Positions 1 through 6,364 of a DNA stretch of 41,352 nt are shown here, one piece after another (within the stretch, counting starts at the first letter, position 1; every line of letters begins with the position of its first letter). The stretch is from the NCBI GenBank assembly GCA_016223105.1, contig JACRPR010000053.1, positions 1 through 41,352 on the forward strand, written 5' to 3'. This stretch comes from Chloroflexota bacterium (GTDB taxonomy: Bacteria; Chloroflexota; Anaerolineae; UBA4142). The notes under the pieces are model-generated. The model was not told the DNA's origin. It was given only the letters and a program-made list of their open reading frames with translations, and ran no database searches. The position numbers and the translations under genes are program-made.

Positions 1-851
1 CCCGCGCGCACAATTTTTTCGCGCCATTCGAGTTGTGTGTTTTCATCCGCAACGGCGAGCGCAATGTGATGCGTTTGTCCCGCGCCGATGCGCGCGCGGG
101 GTTCCGTGCGCGGGTCGCGCGCAAAGTAGGTGATGAGTGTCCCTGGTTTCCCCGCGCCCGCGCCCCAGTACCAATGTGCCGAAGTCGGATCGTCAAAATT
201 CGAGGTCATTTTCACGCGAGCCATTCCCAGTAGTTCGCCCAAGAACGCGTGCGTGCGCGCAATGTCCGCGCCAATCGCCGTGATGTGATGCATTCCAAAC
301 GTCAACGCGATGTCGGGCGAAATCGTGGTAATCGGCTCATGCCAGGTTTCCGCGCGGATGCGTTCTTCATCGCGATTCCGCACGACCATCTCGCGCGGCG
401 GCGCGCGATATTCCGTGCCGATGCGATCCGCCGCTTCATCTCTCGTCCATCCCGGACCCTGGGTTGCGATTTCGAGAATCACGCCGTCGGGATCGCGAAA
501 ATAAATGGAGGTAAAATAATGCCGGTCGAGCGGTCCTTCGACGGCAATGCCCAGATCGGTGAGCCGGCGTTTCCATTTGAGCAAGCCGGTATAATCCGCG
601 ATCTGAAGCGCAAAGTGATGCGTGCCGCCGATGCCAGGATAACCGCGCGGCGCGGCGCGCCATTCGAAAAAGGTGATCGCAGTGCCAGGACGCCCCAGCT
701 CGTCGCCAAGGTACAGGTGATAACTGCTCGGATCATCAAAGTTGACCGTCTGTTTCACAAAGCGTTGCCCAAGTACACCGGTGTAAAAATCTACGGTGCG
801 TTGCGCGTCGGAGCAGATGAGAGTGATATGGTGAAGACCCAGGATGGTCAT
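1..851 (-). CDS. VOC-family ring-cleaving dioxygenase-like protein, partial (runs off window start)
   Basis: Reading the minus strand from the ATG at 851 gives an open frame to the window edge, so the ORF track omits it. The translation begins MTILGLHHITLICSD and carries two vicinal-oxygen-chelate (glyoxalase/bleomycin resistance) modules. The first has HHIT and GGTHHFAL motifs; the second has FGMHHITAIG and a second NFDDPTSAHWYWG element. The doubled 'NFDDP...YHLY.GD..G.PGT..TFF' pattern is typical of the MhqA/MhqO/PcpA group, hydroquinone- or catechol-type extradiol dioxygenases that use a metal held by His/Glu. About 283 codons are visible of a family length near 310. Its ATG overlaps the stop of the upstream VOC gene (ATGA), so the two are probably translationally coupled. 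The substrate is unknown. Family assignment is firm; the exact reaction is inference. Confidence 0.88.
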   Translation of the reverse strand, partial: MTILGLHHITLICSDAQRTVDFYTGVLGQRFVKQTVNFDDPSSYHLYLGDELGRPGTAITFFEWRAAPRGYPGIGGTHHFALQIADYTGLLKWKRRLTDLGIAVEGPLDRHYFTSIYFRDPDGVILEIATQGPGWTRDEAADRIGTEYRAPPREMVVRNRDEERIRAETWHEPITTISPDIALTFGMHHITAIGADIARTHAFLGELLGMARVKMTSNFDDPTSAHWYWGAGAGKPGTLITYFARDPRTEPRARIGAGQTHHIALAVADENTQLEWREKIVRA

Positions 852-1717
852 TTCGATTCTCCCGATTGGGTGGTCAGCGCGATTTCATTTTGCGATGGAT
901 CGCGCACGACGAATCCCGCGTCTGTTTCGCGAATCGCGATGCCGGCTTTTTGCGCGCGTTCGATCACTGGATCGAGTTCCGCGCGATTCGGCACGCGCAC
1001 GACAAACTCGCGCAAGCCGAGCGCGTCGGAAGGCAGTGGCGGCGCGCCCGCGCTTTCCCAGGTGTTGAGTCCGATGTGATGATGATACCCGCCGGCGGAA
1101 ACGAATAATGCGGCGGGACCGTAGCGCATAATGAAATCGAATCCCAGGATGCCGCAATAAAATTCTTCCGCGTCCGCGATGTGCGCGACTTTGAGGTGCA
1201 TATGTCCCAGCACGGTGCCGCGTTCGAGTCCGTGCCAGGGCGCGCCATTATTTTTCAATTCGTCCAACACGCCGCGGACATCAAGCGGCTCGGTGCCCAT
1301 CTTGAGATTGCCGCGCGCATCGCGCCACTCGTCACGCGGACGGTCGCGATAAATTTCAATGCCGTTGCCGTCCGGGTCGGCGAGATAAATCGCTTCGCTG
1401 ACCAAGTGATCGGCGAATCCTTGCAACGGCGCGTTCGTGTCCGCGAGTTGTTTGAGCGCGTGCGCGAGTGCGACGCGTGACGGCACGCGCATCGCGAAAT
1501 GATACAAGCCGGTCGCGCGATTCACGCGGCGCGCGTTTGGTAGTTCATCGAGCACGAGCAAATCGTTTTCGCCCGCGCCAAGCCGCGCGTGGTTGCCCTC
1601 GCGCCGATGCAATTTGAATCCGAGTGTGTTCTGATAAAAATCGAGCGCGCGTTGCAAATCGCTCACCGCGATTCGAACGAAGCCGAGTGTCGTGTCGGGA
1701 TGAATTGAAGGTCGCAT
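848..1717 (-). CDS. VOC-family protein, catechol-2,3-dioxygenase (CatE/YfiE)-like
   Basis: A 289-residue protein with two VOC modules. The N-terminal module starts 'TLGFVRIAVSDLQRALDFYQNTLGF' and the C-terminal one contains GHMHLKVAH, a YHHHIGLN strand and QNEIAL. His in HMHLKVAH, His in HHHIGLN and Glu in NEI match the expected two-His/one-Glu metal site of extradiol dioxygenases. Length and order fit the Bacillus CatE (YfiE) type, which cleaves catechol or related rings in the cytoplasm. The ATG at 1717 has a good ribosome site (AGGAGA) just upstream. The gene ends in ATGA shared with the next VOC gene, giving a two-gene aromatic-metabolism-like operon. The actual substrate cannot be read from sequence; a thiol or aldehyde glyoxalase role is less likely given the double module. 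Confidence 0.88.
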   Translation of the reverse strand: MRPSIHPDTTLGFVRIAVSDLQRALDFYQNTLGFKLHRREGNHARLGAGENDLLVLDELPNARRVNRATGLYHFAMRVPSRVALAHALKQLADTNAPLQGFADHLVSEAIYLADPDGNGIEIYRDRPRDEWRDARGNLKMGTEPLDVRGVLDELKNNGAPWHGLERGTVLGHMHLKVAHIADAEEFYCGILGFDFIMRYGPAALFVSAGGYHHHIGLNTWESAGAPPLPSDALGLREFVVRVPNRAELDPVIERAQKAGIAIRETDAGFVVRDPSQNEIALTTQSGESK

Positions 1718-1763
1718 TGGTATCTCCTGTTTGCGAATTTTTTATTTTCGCGTCAAAACGATT

Positions 1764-1802
1764 AAACCCTGCGCGCTTACATTACGCAAGCGGGCAGGGT
1801 TT
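1764..1802 (-). terminator. Hairpin between the YceI gene and the VOC operon
   Basis: AAACCCTGC and GCAGGGTTT arms enclose a further GC-rich pairing (GCTT...AAGC). It lies 30 bp past the YceI stop and before the VOC start on the minus strand. There is no long T-run, so it may be a weak terminator or a repeat hairpin. Confidence 0.5.
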
Positions 1803-1832
1803 GGTTTGCAAATAATTGTGGCGATGCGCGAT

Positions 1833-2372
1833 TTACGCCGGAACCTTTTCGGGCGCCTTGGTAAATTCGACTTCGATATCAATCTTGACTTCGTCGCCGA
1901 CGAGCCAGCCGCCGGTTTCGAGCGCGGCATTCCAATTCAAGCCCCAATCTTTGCGGTACACTTTTGTGCTTGCGCTGAATCCGGCATTCGTCGTGCCCCA
2001 GGGACTGAGCGCTTGCCCGGCGTATTCCACATCCAACGCGATTTCGCGCGTTACGTCTTTGATGGTCAAGTCGCCGATCATCTTGCCGCGATTCGCGTCA
2101 ATGGCTTCGATGCGTTTGCTTTTGAACGTGATGAACGGATAATTGGCAACGTCGAGAAAATCCGGCGAAACCAAATGTTGATCGCGCTGTTCCATTTTCG
2201 TGTTGATGCTCGCCGCGTCGATCTGCACATCAAGTTTTGTGTTCGCTATATTGTTTTCGTCAATCACCGCGTTCACCGTGAATTTTTCAAATCGTCCGCG
2301 CACATTCGAAATCATCATATGCCGAACCGTCGCCTCGATTTGCGAATGTGCGTAATCCACTTGCCATGCCAT
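1833..2372 (-). CDS. YceI-family lipid-binding-like protein
   Basis: A 179-residue protein beginning MAWQVDYAHSQIEATVRHMM. The family signature is clear: 'W..D..HS....VRHMMISNVRGRF', 'ANTKLDVQIDAASINTKMEQRDQHLVSPDFLDVANYPFITFKS', and a final 'GDEVKIDIEVEFTK'. YceI proteins form a lipocalin-like beta barrel that binds isoprenoid-type lipids; this one lacks a signal peptide and is probably cytoplasmic. The ORF-track start 28 codons upstream lies in a palindromic repeat. The chosen ATG at 2372 is preceded by AGGAGGCACAA, an excellent ribosome site. The precise ligand is unknown. It stands alone between repeats, with no clear operon partner. Confidence 0.93.
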   Translation of the reverse strand: MAWQVDYAHSQIEATVRHMMISNVRGRFEKFTVNAVIDENNIANTKLDVQIDAASINTKMEQRDQHLVSPDFLDVANYPFITFKSKRIEAIDANRGKMIGDLTIKDVTREIALDVEYAGQALSPWGTTNAGFSASTKVYRKDWGLNWNAALETGGWLVGDEVKIDIEVEFTKAPEKVPA

Positions 2373-2396
2373 TTGTGCCTCCTGAATTTTTGAATG

Positions 2397-2455
2397 TGTG
2401 GCGCGGGCTCGCAAAGCGTAGCCCGCAATTGGCGGACTCGAAAGTCCGCGCCACA
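2397..2455. repeat. Palindromic repeat of the TGTGGCGCGG family (copy 1)
   Basis: Outer arms TGTGGCGCGG and CCGCGCCACA are exact complements. Between them lie two smaller hairpins (GCGGGCT...AGCCCGC and GCGGACT...AGTCCGC). A diverged relative of the same layout lies at about 36796-36856. Noncoding; it sits immediately upstream of the YceI gene. Confidence 0.8.
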
Positions 2456-2525
2456 TTTGTCTGCACTATAGCATGGCAGTGTCCTTTGATGCGTCCCTAG
2501 TTGCGTCCTTTGTGGAATTGATTTA

Positions 2526-2632
2526 AGATGGAAGATGGAAGTTGGAAGTTAGATGTTGGACGTTGGATGTTGGAACGCGCGCGCTTGATCCAACTTCCAA
2601 TCTCCAATTTCCAACTTCTATACGCTCCGCGT
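2526..2632. repeat. Degenerate heptad repeat with inverted halves
   Basis: The left half is a run of units such as GGAAGAT, GGAAGTT and GGATGTT. The right half is the complement (CCAACTT, CCAATCT, CCAATTT, CCAACTT). Together they form an imperfect palindrome that overlaps the 3' end of elp3. One of at least six such elements in this window. Confidence 0.75.
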
Positions 2633-4288
2633 CATATACAATTCGTCCAGCTCAAATCCGTGTTTGCGATAATACGCGCGTGTGCCGATCGCGGAAATTA
2701 CCGCGATGCGCTTGAATCCGGCATCGCGCGCGATGCGAATCGCGTGTTCGATTAAACGCGCACCGAGTCCGCTGTGTTGCGCCGCGCCGTCGCTGTCGCT
2801 TCCGATTTCGAGTGCGTTGCCGTAAACGTGAACTTCGCGAATGATCGCGCAGTCGCGCAATTCGTCGAGCATTTCATCGCGCGACGCGTGGGGTGATGGA
2901 AGTGAGAGTCGCAAAAACGCGGCGAGTTGATTGCGCGATGTTACGAAGCTTAAAAAATGTTCGGTCGTCGCGTCGGTTTCATACGCGAGCGAATCCAAAC
3001 GCAATTCGTCCGGCGCGATTTTTTCGTGCCGCACTTCGCGACAACGAATGCACTGGCACGCGATTCCGCGTTCGCGCAGGACGCGTTGCGCGGCGAGGCG
3101 CAAATCCGAGCGCGTGCTTCCAGCGGCGATGTAATTCGCGGGAATATCGCGAATGACGCGATTCAAACGACAGTACGGCGGCACAGTGCGTTTGCAATCC
3201 ACGATCAATTCGGTGAGTTCATCATCGCGGTACGGACGATAGTCGCCGGCTTGCCAACGCGTGAACAACTCGGTTCCTTCAATCAATCCGCACGGATAAA
3301 TTTTGAGTTCATCGGGACGATATGCCGGATCGTTCCACAAGCGCGCGAAATCGGTGCGATCCGATTCGGGCGTCGCGCCGAGCAGGTTCGGCATCCAGTG
3401 CAAATGCAATTTGAAACCGGCGAGCCGCAACAATCGAATCGCGCGTTTTTGGTCGGCGGTCGTTTCGCCACGCCGATTCAATTCGAGAATGTGATCATCG
3501 AGCGATTGAATCCCAAGTTGAATTTTCGTCGCGCCGAGCCAGCGCAAGCGTTTCACTTCATCGAGCGTGATGTGGTCGGGGCGCGTTTCAAGCGTGAGTC
3601 CAACCGCGCGATGCTCCGCTGTTTCGTTGCATTGTTGCGCGAGCTCGAGCGATTCCGATTCAACACCGTTTAGCGCGTCGAACATCCGGCGCACAAAGCG
3701 TTCTTGATAATTCGGTGCATACGCCGACCAGGTGCCGCCAAGCACGAGCAGTTCGATTTTGTCGGTCGCATGTCCGTTGTTCTCGAACGATTGCAAACGC
3801 GCGCGCACTTGCTTGAACGGATCGAAACGATGTTGCGCCGCGCGTTGCACTCCTGGTTCGAGCGGCAAATAGCTTTTGGGATAGCCGCTCACTTCGGGAC
3901 AAAAGATGCACTTGCCGGGACACGGCGCGGCGGCGGTCAACACGGTAAGCGGCGCGACGCCGGACGAGGTGCGAACCGGCTTGAGCCGCAAACGATTTAA
4001 CACCTCACGCTCGAACGGAAGAATGTCGCGCGCGGTCATTGCGCGATACGCGGCGACGATTTTATCTTGCGTAACGTGAACCACGTCGTCGTGAACGAGG
4101 CGCATAATCAGCGAGTTGAGTTTGCTCGATGACAAATCGCGCGCGGCGCGCACCGCATCAAACAGTGCGAGCAATTCGTCGCGATGCATGTCAATGTCGA
4201 GCGGCGTCAAATGTTTTTTCTGCCAGCGCGCCACGCGCTCATCTTGTTCTTTGAAATGGATATTTCTGCTCACGATTTTACTGTTCAC
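2618..4288 (-). CDS. elp3: Elp3-family tRNA uridine-34 carboxymethylating enzyme (radical SAM + GNAT)
   Basis: A 556-residue protein with the full Elp3 layout. An N-terminal segment is followed by a radical-SAM core with cysteines at about 123, 127 and 130 (CPGKCIFC). Next come the Elp3 stretches 'SYLPLEPGVQRA', 'LTLETRPDHI' and 'KIYPCGLIEGTELF', and finally a C-terminal GNAT domain with HSGLGARLIE and YYRKHGFE. Elp3 uses acetyl-CoA and SAM radical chemistry to add a carboxymethyl group to C5 of wobble uridine 34. Bacteria have no other Elongator subunits, so it would act alone. The start is a GTG at 4288; an internal GTG slightly downstream is also possible. It is divergent from a Trm9-like methyltransferase 31 bp away, which would supply the next step. 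The spacer is a heptad repeat. Confidence 0.95.
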   Translation of the reverse strand: MNSKIVSRNIHFKEQDERVARWQKKHLTPLDIDMHRDELLALFDAVRAARDLSSSKLNSLIMRLVHDDVVHVTQDKIVAAYRAMTARDILPFEREVLNRLRLKPVRTSSGVAPLTVLTAAAPCPGKCIFCPEVSGYPKSYLPLEPGVQRAAQHRFDPFKQVRARLQSFENNGHATDKIELLVLGGTWSAYAPNYQERFVRRMFDALNGVESESLELAQQCNETAEHRAVGLTLETRPDHITLDEVKRLRWLGATKIQLGIQSLDDHILELNRRGETTADQKRAIRLLRLAGFKLHLHWMPNLLGATPESDRTDFARLWNDPAYRPDELKIYPCGLIEGTELFTRWQAGDYRPYRDDELTELIVDCKRTVPPYCRLNRVIRDIPANYIAAGSTRSDLRLAAQRVLRERGIACQCIRCREVRHEKIAPDELRLDSLAYETDATTEHFLSFVTSRNQLAAFLRLSLPSPHASRDEMLDELRDCAIIREVHVYGNALEIGSDSDGAAQHSGLGARLIEHAIRIARDAGFKRIAVISAIGTRAYYRKHGFELDELYMTRSV

Positions 4289-4318
4289 TATTTACTGTTG
4301 ACTGTTGACTGGAAACTG
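4278..4318. repeat. Heptad repeat between elp3 and the methyltransferase gene
   Basis: Tandem degenerate units (ACTGTTC, ACTATTT, ACTGTTG, ACTGTTG, ACTGGAA) fill the whole divergent intergenic spacer. The repeat may therefore sit in, or replace, the promoters of both genes. Confidence 0.7.
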
Positions 4319-4319
4319 A

Positions 4320-5039
4320 ATGACCCCAGAACTCGTAACTCGTCTCATCGAAATCAACCGTAAATTTTATTCCGATTTCGCGCGCGCGTTTTCGGAAACA
4401 CGTTCGTCCGGTCAATCGCGCTTAGATCGAATTGTAGCGTATATCGGCGATGGTGTAAAGACGCTCGACGTGGGATGCGGCAATGGTCGGCTCGCTGAGC
4501 GATTGGAACGCGAGGGACGCCGCGCGCAGTACGTCGGTGTGGACGCGTCGCCACAATTAATCGCGATTGCGTCCGCGCGCGCCGCGCGATTGCATCACGT
4601 CGCCGCGACGTTTCGCGTCGCGGATTTTACCGCGCCGGATTGGAGCGCGGCGATTGACGCACCGTTCGACATCGCAGTCGCGCTCGCGGTTCTGCATCAC
4701 GTTCCGAGTTTTGAATTGCGTTGCAATGTTCTGCGCGAAATTCGCGCATTGCTCAAGCCGCGCGCACAACTCGTGATGACGAATTGGCATTTCGAGCGGA
4801 ACGAACGCCTACGAAAAAAAATCGTGTCCTGGGAAACGCTTGGCATTGACGCGCGCGATCTCGAAGTGGGCGACGCGTTAATGACCTGGGAACGCGGCGG
4901 CAAGGGCTATCGCTATTGCCATCTCGTAACGCAAGCCGAAGTGAAACAACTCGCGGAGCAAACCGGTTTTCAAATCGTCGAACAATTTTACGCGGACGCG
5001 GATTTGAATTTGTACAGCGTATTGCAAGTATCGAATTGA
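4320..5039 (+). CDS. Trm9/ALKBH8-like SAM methyltransferase
   Basis: A 239-residue class I methyltransferase. Motif I is LDVGCGNGRL (about 49-58) and the post-motif region is AVLHHVPSFE. Three features match the Trm9/ALKBH8 tRNA methyltransferase group rather than a generic enzyme: an N-terminal 'FYSDFARAFSETR' (eukaryotic form A.HFS.TR), 'NWHFERNE' after the HH motif, and a C-terminal 'YRYCHLVTQAEVKQLAE...IVEQFYADADLNLYSVLQ' that parallels the RYYH...EL...YYD.GNW ending. Trm9 methylates the cm5U34 made by Elp3 to give mcm5U. The gene is head-to-head with elp3. No Trm112-type activator is seen nearby. The methyltransferase fold is certain; the Trm9 role is an inference from motifs plus context. 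Confidence 0.85.
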   Translation: MTPELVTRLIEINRKFYSDFARAFSETRSSGQSRLDRIVAYIGDGVKTLDVGCGNGRLAERLEREGRRAQYVGVDASPQLIAIASARAARLHHVAATFRVADFTAPDWSAAIDAPFDIAVALAVLHHVPSFELRCNVLREIRALLKPRAQLVMTNWHFERNERLRKKIVSWETLGIDARDLEVGDALMTWERGGKGYRYCHLVTQAEVKQLAEQTGFQIVEQFYADADLNLYSVLQVSN

Positions 5040-5064
5040 CGCGTCAATACAGTTGGAGTACACT
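5035..5064 (+). promoter_or_regulatory. Toxin-antitoxin promoter with palindromic operator
   Basis: TTGACG (5036-5041), a 17-bp spacer and TACACT (5059-5064) make a good sigma-70-type promoter. A perfect 14-bp palindrome, ATTGACGCGTCAAT (5035-5048), covers the -35 box, as expected for an operator bound by the antitoxin (autoregulation). It overlaps the stop codon of the methyltransferase gene. Confidence 0.7.
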
Positions 5065-5086
5065 GGGATTGCAAAGGAGGAAGGAA

Positions 5087-5308
5087 ATGATTGCTACGCA
5101 AACCAAACATCAATTGGTCACACTGATAGATGCGTTGCCCGAACCGAAACTTGCCGTCGTGCTTGACTTGGTTCAATATCTCTTAGAGCGCGATTTGCAA
5201 GCGGGATGGATGAACGCGCAAACGCAATCTACCGTTTATCGCGAGTGGGTTGGGTCCGACAACGATATTTACGATGAGGTATTTGCCGATGCCAATCCAA
5301 CGCGGTGA
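5087..5308 (+). CDS. Putative antitoxin of a MazF-type module
   Basis: A 73-residue acidic protein, starting MIATQTKHQLVTLIDALPEPKLAVVLDLVQYLLE. The helix 'LIDALPE.KL..VLDLVQYL' resembles small antitoxin N-termini of the DUF2281 type. The ORF track extends it upstream, but AAAGGAGGAAGG directly before the ATG at 5087 fixes the start. Its 3' end overlaps the start of the MazF-like gene by 20 bp, the usual coupling in such modules, and an operator-like palindrome lies in its promoter. Because the toxin is interrupted, this antitoxin may now be an orphan. Family is tentative; the role is taken mostly from context. Confidence 0.7.
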   Translation: MIATQTKHQLVTLIDALPEPKLAVVLDLVQYLLERDLQAGWMNAQTQSTVYREWVGSDNDIYDEVFADANPTR

Positions 5309-5534
5309 TGTGATTCTTTGCCAACTTCCATTACCTTCGACCGGGCTTGCTCAATTTAAATTGCGCCCGGCAATTGTGATTTCGAAAGATGCAAACAATC
5401 AACGATTGGATGATGTGATTGTCGCGCCTTGCACCTCCAACATTTCGCGCAGTCGCGAGCAGACACAATTTTTGATTCAAGGCGCGGAGATTGCGACTGC
5501 TGGTATTCGCGTCGCCTCCGTTGTGCGCTGGTAA
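5289..5534 (+). pseudogene. MazF/PemK-like mRNA interferase, 5' part, interrupted by a MITE
   Basis: The protein starts MPIQRGDVILCQLPLPSTG and continues through RPAIVISKD and VIVAPCTSNISRSREQTQFLI to IRVASVVRW. These are the standard MazF strands (RGDI..., RPA.VIS, PLTS...). The frame ends after 81 residues at a TAA supplied by the inserted element at 5531. Removing 5531-5671 restores '...VASVVRCEALMTIPKSLIVRTLG...', giving about 117 residues, the normal MazF length. The ORF-track start at 5250 is an out-of-family extension; the ATG at 5289 fits the family start. In its present form the toxin lacks its C-terminal third and is probably inactive. Confidence 0.88.
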
Positions 5535-5663
5535 GCGTTCAGCCCCATCCGTCATTGCGAGCGGTTTTTGCGAAGCAATCCCCGACTTGGTCGATCCGGA
5601 CTTGCAACGCGGAGATTGCTTCGTCGCAAAAACCGCTCCTCGCAATGACACCTGAACGGTTAC
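5531..5663. mobile_element. 133-bp MITE with IS66-type ends, inserted in mazF
   Basis: The element begins GTAAGCGTTCAG and ends CTGAACGGTTAC, giving 12-bp terminal inverted repeats with one mismatch. It is flanked by an exact 8-bp direct repeat, GTGCGCTG (5523-5530 and 5664-5671). It has no coding capacity. Its interior is a long imperfect hairpin built from the CATTGCGAGCGG / CCGCTCCTCGCAATG repeat also found elsewhere in the window. Ends that start GTAA together with 8-bp target duplications are the known hallmark of the IS66 family, so an IS66 transposase acting in trans is the likely mover. No such transposase is in the window. Confidence 0.9.
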
Positions 5664-5783
5664 GTGCGCTGTGAAGCATTGATGACAATTCCCAAAAGTT
5701 TGATCGTTCGGACACTGGGACATCTTTCTGTAGATGCAATGTCAGCGCTTTGCAATTGCTTGTTGGATGCTCTCGCGCTATAA
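5664..5783 (+). pseudogene. MazF-like toxin, displaced 3' part
   Basis: After the MITE, the frame beginning in the duplicated target reads VRCEALMTIPKSLIVRTLGH and ends SALCNCLLDALAL followed by TAA. This is a textbook MazF C-terminus (the RCENL.TI.K..L...G.L... pattern). It has no start of its own and is too short for the ORF track. Joined to 5289-5530 it completes the toxin. Confidence 0.88.
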
Positions 5784-5861
5784 CGATCAGCAAATTTTTA
5801 ATTCACGAATTGTTTACCTCTTTTTCATCTGCGCCTAATCTGGAAATGCGATACTGTTCGC

Positions 5862-5970
5862 AGAGATGGGGGCGCTAAAGCGGAGCAGGCGGTGAATTTC
5901 TCAGCCCGTGCTGTGATCAAACGCCGGGGCGTTCCCTGCTGAGAGGGTCGAGCCCTGTCTCCATCTCAAT
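5862..5970 (+). ncRNA. Candidate structured RNA (6S-like long hairpin), unassigned
   Basis: In a gap of about 580 bp with no gene, GAGATGG (5864-5870) pairs with CCATCTC (5961-5967). Further in, GGGC pairs with GCCC and AGCAGG (5884-5889) pairs with CCTGCT, with open regions between. A GATACT box at 5850-5855 could serve as a -10, but no good -35 is seen. The long interrupted hairpin recalls 6S RNA, and an end at the 6005-6036 hairpin would give about 175 nt. I found no diagnostic motif of SRP RNA or of a known riboswitch. The strand is uncertain. Confidence 0.3.
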
Positions 5971-6005
5971 CTAAAATTGGTCTCCTCCTTTCCCCCGCGC
6001 AACGC

Positions 6006-6036
6006 GCCGTGATGAAAATTCATCGCGGCGCGTGGA
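6006..6036. terminator. GC-rich hairpin ACGCGCCG...CGGCGCGT
   Basis: Near-perfect arms ACGCGCCGTGATGAA and TTCATCGCGGCGCGT around a tiny loop. There is no T-run. It could end the candidate RNA above or be another repeat. Confidence 0.35.
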
Positions 6037-6112
6037 CGCGTTTGGTGAGGCGCGTTATAATACAATCCGTTTTGGATTGTTTATCTGCTTCCAATATCCG
6101 CACCAAAATCTC

Positions 6113-6183
6113 CCCACAGATTCAAAAGAACACAGATATTTTCAAAATCATTTTCTTTATCCGTGTTCCTTTGAATCCGTGGG
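6113..6183. repeat. Palindromic repeat CCCACAGATTC...GAATCCGTGGG
   Basis: The arms CCCACAGATTCAAAAGAACACAGATA and TATCCGTGTTCCTTTGAATCCGTGGG are imperfect complements around an AT-rich centre. It abuts the 116-bp repeat that follows. Related arms (GGAAAGGAACACGGAC) appear around the second copy near 10.3 kb. Confidence 0.75.
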
Positions 6184-6192
6184 AAAAAATTT

Positions 6193-6308
6193 CGGCTCTT
6201 CAGGAATTAGTGGGGTAGCATAGCCCCTTGTGGGCGTTGAAATGGAAAAGTACGCGCACAAGGCGCTATGCTACGCGACTAACCCCACTAATTCCCGGAG
6301 AACAAAAA
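6193..6308. repeat. 116-bp hairpin repeat, copy 1
   Basis: Copy of the element also found at 10261-10376, with about six differences. Arms GGAATTAGTGGGGT / ACCCCACTAATTCC, then GTAGCATAGC / GCTATGCTAC, then CCTTGTG / CACAAGG form one long stem. It has no coding potential; the short ORFs in the track here are shadows. Confidence 0.9.
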
Positions 6309-6364
6309 TTTCTTCGTTCGAAATATGATTGAAATCAGATCTTGTCACTGCGAGGAACAATACA

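Noticed and set aside
249-1079. Long plus-strand ORF 249-1079 and neighbours
   Set aside because: Shadow of the minus-strand VOC genes; composition GCGC on both strands yields many long antisense ORFs.
5930-5960. CTGAGAGGG near 5938 resembling the TPP riboswitch CUGAGA element
   Set aside because: The required downstream part (CUGAUCUGG...AAU.CCAGCG) is absent and no thiamine gene follows.
6009-6223. ORFs 6009-6218 and 6032-6223 (plus strand)
   Set aside because: They consist of palindromic repeat DNA and a hairpin, have no ribosome site and overlap each other in different frames.
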